Source: Cocos nucifera
Taxonomy: Eukaryota; Streptophyta; Magnoliopsida; Arecales; Arecaceae
Assembly (NCBI GenBank): GCA_006176705.1
Contig: QRFJ01000304.1
Coordinates: 63,564 to 127,563, forward strand
DNA: 64,000 nt
Reading direction: 5' to 3'
The notes beneath the pieces were generated by a model that searched no databases, was not told the origin of the DNA, and saw only the letters and a program-made list of their open reading frames with translations. Position 1 is the stretch's first letter. Every line of letters starts with the position of its first letter. Shown one piece after another: positions 1 to 11,485 of this stretch. A program made the position numbers and the translations under genes.

Positions 1-549
1 TAATAAAATAAAATAAAAATTTTTGGATGCTTATACAATGCAATGGGTAAGATATCTTTATAAAACTTAGTCTTACTTAGTATAAATAGTTTCCATCTAA
101 AAGAATCGGAGTGAACCAAGTCTTGAACTACGTTCCTCTGATTTAAACTTCAATTACCACATATATAGTACAAAATTCTTCATCGCGAGCCTATACATTA
201 GTAGCCTTATACATGTATCTTGATTTTACATGAGAGTTACTAGAGATTGCCCAAATCTCATATTCATGGTCATGTACAAATATTCTCATATAGGTGAGCC
301 CCTCCAGAGATATGTGTAGAGTCGCATCTTATGAAAAATATCATATTGGATCTCATTCAAAACTACAATTCTTCCTTAACTACTACACAAGAGTATTAAA
401 CACTATAAAGATAGGATTTATATTAGTTTAAGATATGCTTTTTGATCAACCAATTAGCTTATTATTACCATATTGAACCTTCTTCAAGGGATCTCCTATC
501 ATAAAAGTTGGGTTTTCATTATTGAAAGGTCCATTATGGGCAAAGTTCT
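1..549 (-). other. Copia E, region downstream of pol
   Basis: This stretch lies 3' of the RNase H segment of minus-strand copia element E. It has no open frame of note. On the minus strand it reads like the untranslated tail between pol and the 3' LTR of Tork/Sto-like copia elements, an impression from memory of such elements rather than an alignment. The 3' LTR is not recognisable and is probably off the left edge of the window. Confidence 0.4.
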
Positions 550-1925
550 ATCTCTCTTGATGTCTCAAGGATCTTATCCTGTTCAAGCTTTTAGTAAGGC
601 AATTAGCAAGATTTTGATCAGATCTTATAAAGTTTAGTACTATAATATTATTCTTTTGTTGCCATCTAATAGACTTTTGTCTCAATTGTACATGTCTATT
701 AGTTTTAGAATTTACGAATTTCTTTTTATAAAAGTCAATTCTAGCTCTAGAATTATAGTGAATATATATATGAGGAATAGAAGTTGTATCAAAGGAATAG
801 ATAACCATAAAATTTTTAGCCACTCAGCTTCTAAAAATGTGATATCAAAGGCTATCAACTTTGCCTCTATAGTACTTTTAGCTATTATAGTTTGCTTCAC
901 AGATTGCTAAGAAACATCACTATCACCAAAAGTAAGGATACATCCAAAAATAGACTTAATATCTAAAGAATCAGATATCCATTTGACATCACTATATTTC
1001 TTAAGAATAGTAGGATAACCAACATATCTAAGCTCATAAGATATATATAGTACCTTTAAGATGTCGGAATACTCTTCTAAAGTAATCTATTGAGATATAT
1101 TAGGGTTACTGATATACCTACTCAATTTAGAAACAATATAGGCAATATCAGATCTAGTTCTATTGGCTAGATACAAGTGTGATCCAATAATTTAAGCATA
1201 TCTTTCTTTATTCACGGAATTACCAGTATTCTTTACTAATTAAACACCAGGATCATATGTTGTAGACACAAGAGAATAATTTGAATATCCAAATTTATCT
1301 AAGATTATTTGAGTATAGTGTGATTGAGTTGGATAAGAGAAATTAAATGATATAATAATTTTCATATCTAAGATTATATTAGCTTGACCAAGATCTTTCA
1401 TATCAAAGTGATTTCATAATAGAGTTTTGATATCATTAATTAAATCAATATTAGGTGCTAGTATCAGTATATCATCTATATATAGACAAAGAAGAATATA
1501 TTGATCATCAAATCTCTTATAATATAAATAATTAACAAAGTTATTTATTTAAAAATCATGTATAAGAAAATAATACTATATATTAAATTTCTCATGTCAT
1601 TGCTTAAATGCTTGTTTCAGCTCATATAAAAACTTAACTAGCTTGCATACTTCATTTTCTTGTCCAGGCATAAAAAAATTTTTAGATTGTCTCATATAAA
1701 TATCTTCTTCTAGATCACCATAAACGAAAGCAGTTTGACATTCATTTAATAAATAAGAAGTTCATTAATAGAAGCTAAAGCAAAAAGAACTTAGATGTGC
1801 ATATATGAGCAATAGATGAATATATGTCAAAAAAATCAAAGCCACATTTTTGACCAAAATCTTGAGCTATAAGCAATGCCTTGTACCTTTCCATAGATCT
1901 ACTTATTAGGTTTCTACTAATCTCG
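550..1925 (-). pseudogene. Copia E pol remnant: reverse transcriptase and RNase H
   Basis: Reading from 1925 down to 550, broken frames give the copia order of reverse transcriptase then RNase H. Recognisable pieces are a start resembling YKALLIAQDFGQ and GFDFFDIYSSIA, then QTAFVYGDLEEDIYM, VCKLVKFLYELKQAF, an LYIDDIL block (the YVDD active site with Ile), then MKDLGQ. RNase H gives STIEAKLIAFD (around 850) and the terminal HVQLRQK...LANCLTKSL block (548-823). Many stops and frameshifts interrupt it, so it cannot make an active enzyme. The integrase that should precede reverse transcriptase is missing, since protease-region sequence joins almost directly to this segment near 1920. It is a dead, old copy. 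Confidence 0.8.
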
Positions 1926-3121
1926 AAAATATGCTGGACACCTTATAGAGTGAGTGTCTTTCTAGATGTCAGCCTTAGTTTGACGGCTCTAACCTTTAGC
2001 ATATTGGCAGACATTCTATCTCCTACAGTTATACTTTCTCTACTTAAGTCATAATACAAACAAAACTAAGCTCTATTGATATAAATATGAATATTAGCAC
2101 CAGAATCTAACCACTAGTCTAAGTTTAAGAAGGTAAGGTTAAGAGTAGGTACAAAAATTACTGACTTGAAGGTAGCGTTTGAAGGTCCAGCCTTTATTAT
2201 ATTGATTTGAGACTTAGGCTGATTTGATTGGTCCTTCTTATAAGTAGTGACATTTTCTTTCTTCCTATAATAGTAATCAAGCTAGATGGTTATTCCGACC
2301 ATAGACATAGTAGAATCTTCCATCATTATTCTTCTTATTCCATTTTGACTGATCAGGTCTAGGTCTGCCTTTAGGACCTTTACCCTTGGACTTAAAATTC
2401 CTTTCCTTAGGTTCAAAGTTGCAGTTTTAAAATATTGTCTAGATTGATGACCCTTAAAGTAATAACTTAACTTGAGAGTTAACCTCAATTAAGTTAACTT
2501 TGATTTACAGCTGATTCTCTTTAGCCTCCCAAAGTGGGTATTGGTCTTCTATTCTAATAGATTGGATGACTGATCTAAGACAAAGTGTTTATTGGATTTT
2601 TCTAAGTTCTTGGACAAATTTAGACCAAGAATATGGTAACTTATCAATTAGATAAGTGATTTGGTAATTTTCATCTAATACGGAGTCACCCCTATGGATC
2701 TTATGGATATAATTTTGAAATTGGTGGATTTGGTTATTGATAGGGATGTTGTCTATAATTGTTAAATCTGCAATAGTAAATCTTTGAGCACCTTCATCAT
2801 CTCTAATGTAGGCATCTTTTTAAGGCATACAAAAAATCTTTAGCAGTCTTATACTTTCTATAGGTTTCATACAATTTATCTAAAGGACAGCTATTTAAGA
2901 ATTCTAAACCTACAATGAAACTTAATTTCCTCTAGAGATTTGTCCAATACAAGTTGAGTATTTGAAGATTTAGAAGAGGATCTTTTTGAAGGATAAAAGG
3001 GATTTTCCCCTATAGCAGATATCAGAGTTCTGAGCCCAGTTTCTAAATGTTCTTGCCATCTAGTAAATCCCAAGCCATGAGATTTTTCAAACTTGAGACT
3101 AGAGGCATCATCACTACCCAT
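1926..3121 (-). pseudogene. Copia E gag and protease remnant
   Basis: The minus-strand frame from 3121 starts MGSDDASSLKFEKSHG and has a gag-like context. Between 2490 and 2280 a degenerate zinc-knuckle-like segment (YYFKGHQSRQYF) is visible. Near 2110-2060 a WLDSGANIHI block marks the aspartic protease (DSGA motif). Sequence then passes through a RNLIS block, normally just before integrase, straight into reverse transcriptase, so the integrase core has been deleted. The start lies 65 bp from the insertion point of CACTA A, which separates gag from the element's own 5' LTR. Frames are broken throughout. Confidence 0.65.
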
Positions 3122-3185
3122 TAGAAGAGATTTAGGAGAGAAAATTAGAGAAGAAAAGATGAAATAAATGAGCTACAAAAGAAAC

Positions 3186-3845
3186 CACTACAAGAAAATA
3201 GAGTATTATTCATGGATAATAGTGACGACATTTTTGCTATCGCTAACAATAGGTATTAGCGACAAAATTAATAATGGTGATTCTGTTGTCACAAATATTA
3301 CTATTTATCGAATGCTTTAGCAATGGATGCTTAACCATCTCTAATAATTATTAGCGACAAAAGTTATGATGGTAGTGCTATCACTATTGGTATTAGCGAC
3401 AGTATTGAAGAAGATGATTAGTCATTGTTAATACTTAATAATTTAATTTTTTAATTAGGTTTTATCATTATTAGCAATGATAGATTATTATTAGTGATGG
3501 CCTTTTATCATCACTAATAAAAGTTAATTTTATTTTTTTTAAAAAATTGATTATAAGATTATTAGTGATGAAAAAAGACATTGCTAATATTAATAATTTT
3601 TTTAAAAAAAATATTATTTAAATTTTTTTAAATATTTTTTCAAAATTATTAGAGACGGTAAATTGAGCCATCATTAATAGTTGTCAATAATTAGTTAATT
3701 TAATTATAATTATAATTATTTTTTTTAAAAAAAAATTAAATTTATTAGTGATGGTTTTTCTTTCATTAATAGTCAATAATGCATCACTAATAAGATATTA
3801 GCGATAGCAGAATCACTGTCACTAAATTTCGTCGCTAATTTTAAT
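3186..3845 (+). repeat. CACTA A 5' subterminal repeats
   Basis: Many direct and inverted copies of a short unit (variants of TATTAGCGACAAAA and TAGTGATGG), separated by A/T-rich spacers. In CACTA elements such arrays are binding sites for the TNPA-type protein. No coding sequence is visible. Confidence 0.75.
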
Positions 3846-4234
3846 TTTTTTTATTTTTTTTGAATATGATATAATTTTAAAATTTAAAGTACTTCTTCAT
3901 CATTTATTATCTAAATAATTATCATCAGTATATTGCCATAAAAAATTATCTCGATTCGATAGCCCTAGCTATATCGATTAATAAAATTTAATTTCGATGG
4001 CCACGAACAACAGTACGATGATCTAATAGATAGAGATCATCGAAAGATCCAAAAATTTATGATGACGATCTCGATGATATTTATAACACACTATCAAAAT
4101 ATCACTTCAATCAAATATTATTATCATGATCAATTTAGCTTGGAATATTTTGATCTATTAAATGGAAAATGAATGATCAAAAGGCTAAACGACATTCGAT
4201 TATAAGGCTTTTTTTAGATAAATGATCTTTGCTA
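3846..4234. repeat. Palindromic module X1, left arm
   Basis: Left arm of a ~1-kb foldback module, starting near GATATAATTTTAAAATTTAA. Its inverted partner lies at 9910-10495, separated only by copia F, which inserted at TGCTA (4230-4234). Similar modules occur at 15230-16205, 53055-54020 and 54770-55730, always just inside the 5' subterminal repeats of a CACTA element. No coding capacity. Confidence 0.75.
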
Positions 4235-4958
4235 TGTCGAAAATGCGCACTCTTCCCACACGGATTGACGTGGCTATCGGTGATTAGCCAAACAATAAGA
4301 AAGTAGTTCTCAGAGATTAATACGGAAGCACGATCAAATAATTCAAGAAATAGAGAAGAAGAGATTTTTAAGAGAAAAAAGCTTTTATTCAGTATATTTC
4401 AGCACCATTACAATCTTGACTTATTTTCAGTATATATACTTTACAAAGGGTCAAGCCCAAGCTCATAGAAAAATTCTTCAAATCCAAACAACCCACATAT
4501 ACAAAATAATAATCCACAAAAACTGAGCCGACTCAATCTGTCCAGGGAGAAAAGAGCTTTTATTCAGTATATTTTAGCACTATTATAACCTTGATCTATT
4601 TTCAGTATATATACTTTACAAAGGATCAAGCCCAAGCTCATAGAAAAACTTTTTAAATCCAAAAAATCCACGTACACAAAATAATAACCTACAAAAACTG
4701 AGCCAGCCCAGTTTCAGACTGAGCTGGCTAACCTGCGACTGGGTCGGCTCCATTTGAATTTTTTTTTTGAGACCTAGCCGACCCAGTTTTGGACTGAGCC
4801 AACCCAGTTTCCAACTTAACTAGCTCAGTCTCTGGGTGAGTCGGCCTAGTTTCTAAACTTTGCTGGGAGAGCTGATTTTTCTTCTGGCTCGCTTTCATCT
4901 TTTTATGATCTGTCTTCTCATATTTTCAAGACTTAGGAGTGTCACTTCTGAGCTCACA
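4235..4958 (-). repeat. Copia F 3' LTR, with internal 175-bp duplication
   Basis: On the minus strand it starts TGTGAGCTCAGAAGTG at 4958 and ends at the TG (plus strand) at 4235. It is about 108 bp longer than its partner, mainly because 4382-4556 is repeated in tandem at 4557-4731 (both copies start CTTTTATTCAGTATAT). The 5' LTR has this unit once. The LTRs differ at many positions, so the insertion is not recent. Confidence 0.88.
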
Positions 4959-4970
4959 TTCTCCATTTTG
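4959..4970 (-). other. Copia F polypurine tract
   Basis: On the minus strand an AAAATGGAGAA purine run directly precedes the first TG of the 3' LTR at 4958, the expected primer for plus-strand DNA synthesis. Confidence 0.7.
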
Positions 4971-7900
4971 GTGCTTCCAAGTTCTTGTGAACTCATCTCT
5001 TCTCAATAGATCCATCCATGCCATACATCTCTGAAAGCTATCACTGGAGAGTACCTTCATGAGTGCATCAGATTGATTCTCCTTGGTATGGATCTTCATC
5101 AATTCTACTTCATCTTCCTCCATCAGCTCTCTGATCTTGTGGTACCTCACGTCTATATGCTTTGTGCGCGCATGATAGACTGGATTCTGTGCCAACAACA
5201 GAGCACTCTGACTATCACTGAATTGTATAACTTTGCTCTGCTTCACCCCCAACTCATCAATCAGTCTTCTAAGCCAAAGGGCTTCTTTTGCAGCCTCCGT
5301 TATCCTAATGTACTCAGCCTCTATGGTAGACAAGACCATAATTGACTGAAGGATTGATCTTCAAGATACAGATCCACCATATATGTAGAAGAGGTATCCA
5401 GTAGTAGATCTTATATCAAGATCATCAACATAATTTGCATCAACAAATCCTTTTAGAGTATCTGAACCTTCACACATCTTCATAGATTATTCTCCAAATC
5501 CTTCCAGCTGTCCACCAAATACCAAACCATAATCCCTTGTTTCATACAGATATCTCAATATCCATTTCATTGCTTTCCGGTATTTCTTCTCAGGATTAGC
5601 CATATATCTACCAACCGTGCTCACTGCATGTGCTATATCTCATCTACAATACATCATAGTGCACATCACACTGCCTACAGCATTTGCATAAGAAACTCAT
5701 TCCATATACTCTCTCTCCTCTTCTTACTGAGGGCTCTGTAATTTAGAGAGACATATGGCTCGACAATGGCATCCCTGTAGGTTTGGCCTTCTCCATCCCA
5801 AACCTCTTCAGAATCTTTTGGATATACTTTTCTTATGATAAATGGAGCATTTCTTTGCACCTATCTCTGCAAATATTCATTCTAAGGATTTTCTCAGTTA
5901 AACCCAAATTTTCATCTCAAACTCAGATGATAATATCCTTTTCAATCTTTTCATAGCATCCATGTTTCTACTAGCTATAAGTATATCATTTACATATAAT
6001 AATAGGTATAGAGCATCCTCCTCATCTACATCCTTGACGTAGACACAACAGTCATGTTCACATCTATTAAAACCCTGGCTCAAGATAAAGCTATCAAACC
6101 TTCGATACCACTGATGAGGAGATTGTTTCAAGCTATACAAAGACTTTCTGAGTAAACACACTTTTTCTTCCTATCCCATCTCTATGAAACCATCTGACTA
6201 CATCATGTAGATTCTTTCCTCCAAAGTTCCATGAAGAAAGGCCATCTTCACGTCCATCTATTTTAATTTCATGTTATGCTATGCTACCAATGACAGCAAA
6301 ATTCAAATAGATGTATAATGCACCATAGGAGAGAAAAATTCTGTGTAGTTAATCACTTCCCTTTGTGAGTATCCCTTTGTTATCAATCTTATTTTGAATC
6401 TAACTCCATCTTATTCTGAAGGTGCTTCTTTCTTTGTGAACATCCACTTTGAGCCAATAGGTCGAGCACCCTCTGAAAGATCCATCAGCTGCCATGTCTG
6501 ATTCTTCTCAAGTGATTCCATCTCCTCTATCATGGTCTGTATCCATGAATCATGATCCTCACTCTTCATGACCTCTGCATAACTTTTTAGATCTCCATTA
6601 GTAGTGATGAGTATATAGGAGATAATCTCATCAATGTCATATTTGACTGATCTCCTAATAGTATGCTGGGGCTTCTGCAAAGTCACTTTCACTGGTACAT
6701 CTCTGCTTGATGTCTGTGACTGCTCCTACACATCGTCTGAACTGTCGACCCTTCATACTGATTTTCAATCTGAGATAATACTTTTCTGTCCAACTCCACC
6801 TTAATAAGAACACTCCTGTAAGTGGATATAACCTATATGCCATCATTTTCTGACTGACCACCACTGTTCACCTCTATTTTTTTAGTTTCATCTATCCTAG
6901 ACCTTCTCAAGATGCTCTTCTCATCAAAGATAATATCCCTGCTAATCACTAACTTCTATGCCTGAGAGTCTCACAGCAGGTATTCCTTGACTCCTTGTGG
7001 ATACTCTATGAATGTCATTTTTTGAGATTTCGGATCCAATTTGCTCCTCTCGATTGCCTCCACATGTGCATAGACTGTGCAACTGAAGACTTTCAGATGG
7101 CCAAGCTTCACCTTCTTTTCACACCAGACCTCCTCTGAAATGCCTTCATTCAGCTTATAATGAGGGGACATGTTCACAAAAAAATAAGAAAAAATTAGAG
7201 CATCATCCAAAAAAACTTTGAAAGTGATGTCTACAGCCTCAAACTCCGTGCCTTCTCAGTCAATATCCGGTTCATCCTTTCTGTGACACCATTTTGGTAA
7301 AGAATCATCTTTACCGTGTAATGATGTTTGATGCCATTTTCCTCACAGTACCTCCTAAACTCCAGGCTAGTATACTCCCCTCTATTGTCTGACCTTAGAT
7401 ACTTCACCTGTCTTTCTGACTTATTCTCTACTTCAGCTCTCCAAGCTCTGAATCGGAAAAATACATCTGATTTTTCTCTAATCAAATAATCCATATCTTC
7501 TTTGAGAAATCATCAATGAAAGTGATAAAATATTTTGCCCCACCTCTAGCTGATACAGGAGCTGGTCCCCATACATCCGAGTGCACTAAATCCAGCACTC
7601 TCTCGCTGTGCTTGGTACTTCTGGCAAACTTCATCCTATACTATTTGCCAAAGATGCATGGCTCATAAAGATCTGTGTCCTCCTTCTTTAGGGCTGGGAT
7701 CATACCGCTTCTGCTTAGTTCAATGAGCCCACGGTCACTCATATGATCCATCCGATAGTGCCACAACTGATATAAAATCTGCTCCTCCTATGCCACTGCT
7801 AGCACCTCTGCACTATTATTTAACACTGAGCCTTCCATTTCATAAAGATTATTTTTCAATCTTCTACCTCTCATCACTACTAAAACTTTTTTGAAAATTT

Positions 7901-9023
7901 TCAAACATCCACTCCCAGCCTGGCTACTAAAAGCATAATCCTACTCCTTCAAATAGCCCAAAGAAATCAAATTTTTTTTCAACTCTGATACATGTCTGAT
8001 ATTTGATAATGTACGAATGATCCCATCGTACATCCTCACTTTGATAGAGTCAATTTCAGCTACTTTGCATGGATGATCATCTCCAAGACTGACACTTCCA
8101 TCATCGACCTTCTAGTATGTAGCAAACCACTTTCGATAAAAAGTATAGTGATGTGAGCATGCTGAATCCAATATCCATATAGTATCATACTCTATGGATC
8201 CATCTGATATAACTAGCAGGTCTTCTCCACTGCTCACAGAAGATATATCATCTCCCTTGCTGGCCTTCCCTTTTTTTAATCTCAGAAGGGGACAATCTCT
8301 CCTTAGGTGTTTAGGTTGATGATATTTATAACATTTCAATGTCATCTTTCTCTGATCGTGAGACTTTGACCCATCCTTTGATTTTTCTCTTGTCTTCTTC
8401 TTTGATCTTTTCTGTCTTTCATTTACAACCAAGATCTCAGACTTAGGGTCTCCCTATAGATCTTTTTTCTTTGCTCATTTGATCTGAGCACACCAACAAT
8501 CTCTTCATAGTTTAAGATCTCTTTTTCATAAACTAAAGTTGTTATGAGACTATCATACGAACCTGGGAGAGAACATAATAGCAGCAATGCTCGATCCTCC
8601 TCGTCGATCTTCACATCCAAACTCATCACCTCAGAAAACATCTGATTGAATCTTTGGATATGTGCAATAAGATCTCCACCTTCGGGCATCCTCAGACTAT
8701 ATAGCTATTTCTTCAACCATAGCTTATTCATCATGTTCTTTCCCATGTATGTGTTCTCCAGTCTCTCTCAGAGCCTCTTTGCCATAGTTTCTATGCGAAC
8801 ATCAGGGAAAACCTGATCGACCAAGCACATCCGAATTGTACTAAAAGTAATTTTCTCCAACTCTTTCTAATCCTCAGCACTGATCTTTTTCGGCCTTTTC
8901 TTTTATCAAGACCTTATGGATCCTCTGCTGAACCAACAAGTCCTTTACTCTTTGTTGCCATAGAGTAGAGTTCTTCTTGCCATCGAACTTCTCAAAATCC
9001 ATCTTGAATTCACTTGATCCCAT
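4971..9023 (-). pseudogene. Copia F gag-pol polyprotein, degenerate
   Basis: The likely start is ATG at 9023 (MGSSEFKMDFEKFDGKK, a copia gag opening). Going down in coordinate: gag body (8690-8423); a zinc knuckle where the second Cys is Tyr (CYKYHQPKHLRRDC, near 8310); protease WILDSACSHH (near 8160); integrase core with LRSDNRGEYTS and QNGVTERMNR (7494-7231); its C-terminal part (7210-6971); reverse transcriptase opening SWIQTMIEEMESLEKNQTW (near 6540) and LRKSLYSLKQSPHQWY with the YVDD box changed to YVND (near 5985); and RNase H STIEAEYI through ARTKHIDVRYHKIRE (5339-5100). The coding frame shifts repeatedly. Confidence 0.9.
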
Positions 9024-9279
9024 GACTTCAAACAAGTCAACAACAAATCCCTAACATCCTTCACGATCTCACATACCTGCAAAACTATCCTTTAAAGAAG
9101 ATCTAACTAGCCCTAGATTCTCTTTCCAAACTTCTATATCACCATTTCTCCATGTAAACAATCTCCATCTCAATCTAGAGACAACCATGAAGCAAACTAA
9201 AAGTTTTAGGATAAAATCTGATGCAACAGATTCTGAATATAGTAAACCCTAGGTGTCTTCCTTTCTTCCATGCAACACC

Positions 9280-9291
9280 GCTTTGATACCA
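9280..9291 (-). other. Copia F primer binding site (tRNA-iMet)
   Basis: The minus strand reads TGGTATCAAAGC, one base different from the TGGTATCAGAGC complementary to the 3' end of initiator tRNA-Met that most plant copia elements use. It is separated from the 5' LTR by two bases. Confidence 0.85.
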
Positions 9292-9293
9292 AA

Positions 9294-9909
9294 TATCAAA
9301 AATACGCGCTCTTCCCACATGGATCGATGTGACCATCGATGATTAGCCAAGCAATAAGAAAGTACTTTTCAAAGATTAATGCGGAAGCATGATTAAATAA
9401 TTCAAGGAATAGAGAAGAAAAAAAGAAGAGATTTTTGGAAGAAAAGAGCTTTTATTCAGTATATTTCAGTACCATTACAATCTTGACCTATTTTTAGTAC
9501 ATATACTTTACAAAGGGTCAAGCTCAAGCTCAAAGAAAAACTTTTCAAACCCAAACAACCTACTTACATAAAATAATAATCCACAAAAATTAAGCCGACC
9601 CAGTTTTAGACTTAGCCGGCTAACCTACGACTGGGTCGGCTTAGTCCCAAACTGAGCCAACCCAGTTGTGTACCATGCCAATAGTCCAAAAATACTACTT
9701 TCTATCTGAATTTTTTTCTGAGACCTAGCCGATCCAGTCATGGATTGAGCTGGCTCAGTTTCAAACTTAGTTGGCTCAGTCTCAGGGTGAGCCAGCCCAA
9801 TTTTTGAATTTTGCTAAGAGAGCTGATTTCTCTTCTGGCTCGCTTCCATCTTTCCATGACCTATCTTCTTATATTTTCAAGACTTAGGAGTGCCACTTCT
9901 GAGCTCACA
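9294..9909 (-). repeat. Copia F 5' LTR
   Basis: 616 bp, from TGTGAGCTCAGAAGTGGCAC (minus strand, starting at 9909) to 9294. The inner terminus has mutated from the expected CA to TA on the minus strand. It aligns over its whole length with 4235-4958 apart from the duplicated unit there. Confidence 0.88.
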
Positions 9910-10495
9910 TGCTACTAATTTAATCATTTGTATAGTGGTGATTATAAAATTCAAACCATATATATATGAACGATCCAAAACTATATATCTCTTGATACTC
10001 ATTCTTAAAGTCTTTAAGTAATTATACTTATGCTTTTATAAGATTTGCTTAACATGGATGATTCATATATGCGTGGTTTGAATTTTATGATCATCATTAT
10101 ATAAATGATTAAAGTAGTAGCAAAGATCATTTATTTAAAAAATCATCTTACTTGGATGCCGTTTGGTCTTTTGATTACTTATTTTTATTTAACGATCCAA
10201 ATCATTCTATGCTAAATTGATCATGATAATGATGTTCGGTTGAAGTAAAATTTTGATAGTACTATAAATATTATTGAGATCATCGTTGTAAATTTTTAAA
10301 TTCATCGATGATCTCTATCTATCAGATCATCATGCGGTCATTTATGGCTGTTGAAACTAAATTTTATTAATCGATAAGCTAGGGCTATCGAATCAAGGTG
10401 ATTTTTTGTGATGATACTCTAACGATGATTATTTAGATAATGAACAGTGAAGATGGACTTTAAATTTTAAAATTATATTTTATTTTAAAAAATAG
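9910..10495. repeat. Palindromic module X1, loop and right arm
   Basis: Continuation of the foldback module after copia F. It has a loop of roughly 100 bp near 9980-10070, then an arm complementary to 3846-4230, ending in a TTTAAATTTTAAAATTAT motif near 10470. Without copia F the module is about 965 bp. Confidence 0.75.
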
Positions 10496-10805
10496 TAAAA
10501 AAATTAAAAATTAGCGGTGGCATTGTTGCCATTGCTAATAGTCATATTACCGATAGAGTAAAATTATCAAAAATGGTATTTTTCCATCATTAATAAGTAA
10601 TTTTATTTTTTAATATATATTTATAATTATTAGCGATGAAAATAGTCATTAGCGATGGCATACTATCGTCGCAAAGAATTATATTTTAAAATATAATTAT
10701 TAACGACTATAAAATTATTACCAATGGTGTTTTGCCATCGCTAATAAGTTTATAATTATAAGTGATGAAAAAAATTATTAGCAATGATAATTTATCATTG
10801 CTAAT
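10496..10805 (+). repeat. CACTA A inner subterminal repeats
   Basis: Further ATTAGCGATGG-type units in both orientations, between the palindromic module and the C-rich leader. No coding sequence. Confidence 0.65.
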
Positions 10806-11485
10806 AAGCTTCCTGCCTTTGTTTTCCTCCACCCCACCATGTGCCCTCATTTTCTCCCATTCCACCACCCCTTCATTTTTCCACCCCCACCACCCCCCTG
10901 CATTTTTATCCACCACCACCACCCCCTCACCTTCGCCCTCCGATCCTTCCGTCATCCCCTCTCCCCTGCCCTCTGGTCCCCGGCCATCCCCCTATCTCAC
11001 TTGCCTCCAGTCCCCATTTTCCCCTGCCACACCGCCAGATCCAGCATCCCTAAGCATCCGATCGCCTTCCTGAGCCACCGGCCCACCTCCCCAAGCCCCT
11101 GGTCGCCTTCCTCCTCTTCAAGCCCCACGCCACAAGCTCTCGACCTCCTCCCGTCACCCAAAAATCTCAGCCCACCTCCCTCGACCCACCTCTCTGCAAC
11201 CGCCTTCCTGAGCCCTAGGCCACCTCCTACCTCCTCGGCTGCCTCCCACTCCTCTTGGCCCACCTCCCCCAACCCACCTCTCTACAGCCGCCTCCACGAG
11301 CCCCCGACCTCCTCCCCTTGGCTACACCCAATCCGTCTCCCCCCAGCCGCCTCTCCGAGCTTTCGACGCGAGCCAATGGCTGCCTCCCACCTCTGAAGCA
11401 TCTCCCACCTCCCCCAGCCCACCTCTCCGCAGCCAGCTCCTCTAGCCCCCAACCTCCTCCTCTCGACTGCACCCAACCTACCTAT
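10806..11485 (+). other. C-rich low-complexity leader of CACTA A, part 1
   Basis: A strongly pyrimidine/C-rich stretch, rich in CCACC and CCTCC words. It opens long frames on both strands (for example Pro/Ser-rich 10839-11396), but their composition is simply that of the DNA and no family is recognisable. The sequence resumes at 13716-13785 and 25880-26400 after two insertions. CACTA B, C1 and C2 have a similar block at the same relative place, so it is probably an untranslated first exon or leader rather than a protein gene. Confidence 0.5.

Larger units (their letters stand above)
4235..9909 (-). mobile_element. Ty1/copia LTR retrotransposon F, full length, inactive
   Basis: A complete minus-strand element of 5675 bp, with LTRs at 4235-4958 and 9294-9909. 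It is flanked by a perfect 5-bp target duplication TGCTA (4230-4234 and 9910-9914). A primer binding site complementary to initiator tRNA-Met lies two bases inside the 5' LTR, and a purine tract abuts the 3' LTR. Domain order on the minus strand is gag, zinc knuckle, protease, integrase, reverse transcriptase, RNase H, which is copia order. Frameshifts and stops in all domains show it is dead. It landed inside the palindromic module of CACTA A. Confidence 0.92.

Noticed and set aside
10839..11396. 185-residue proline/serine-rich frame
   Set aside because: Overlapping frames in other phases and on the other strand are equally long and equally biased. This is a property of C-rich DNA, and the region is a CACTA leader.
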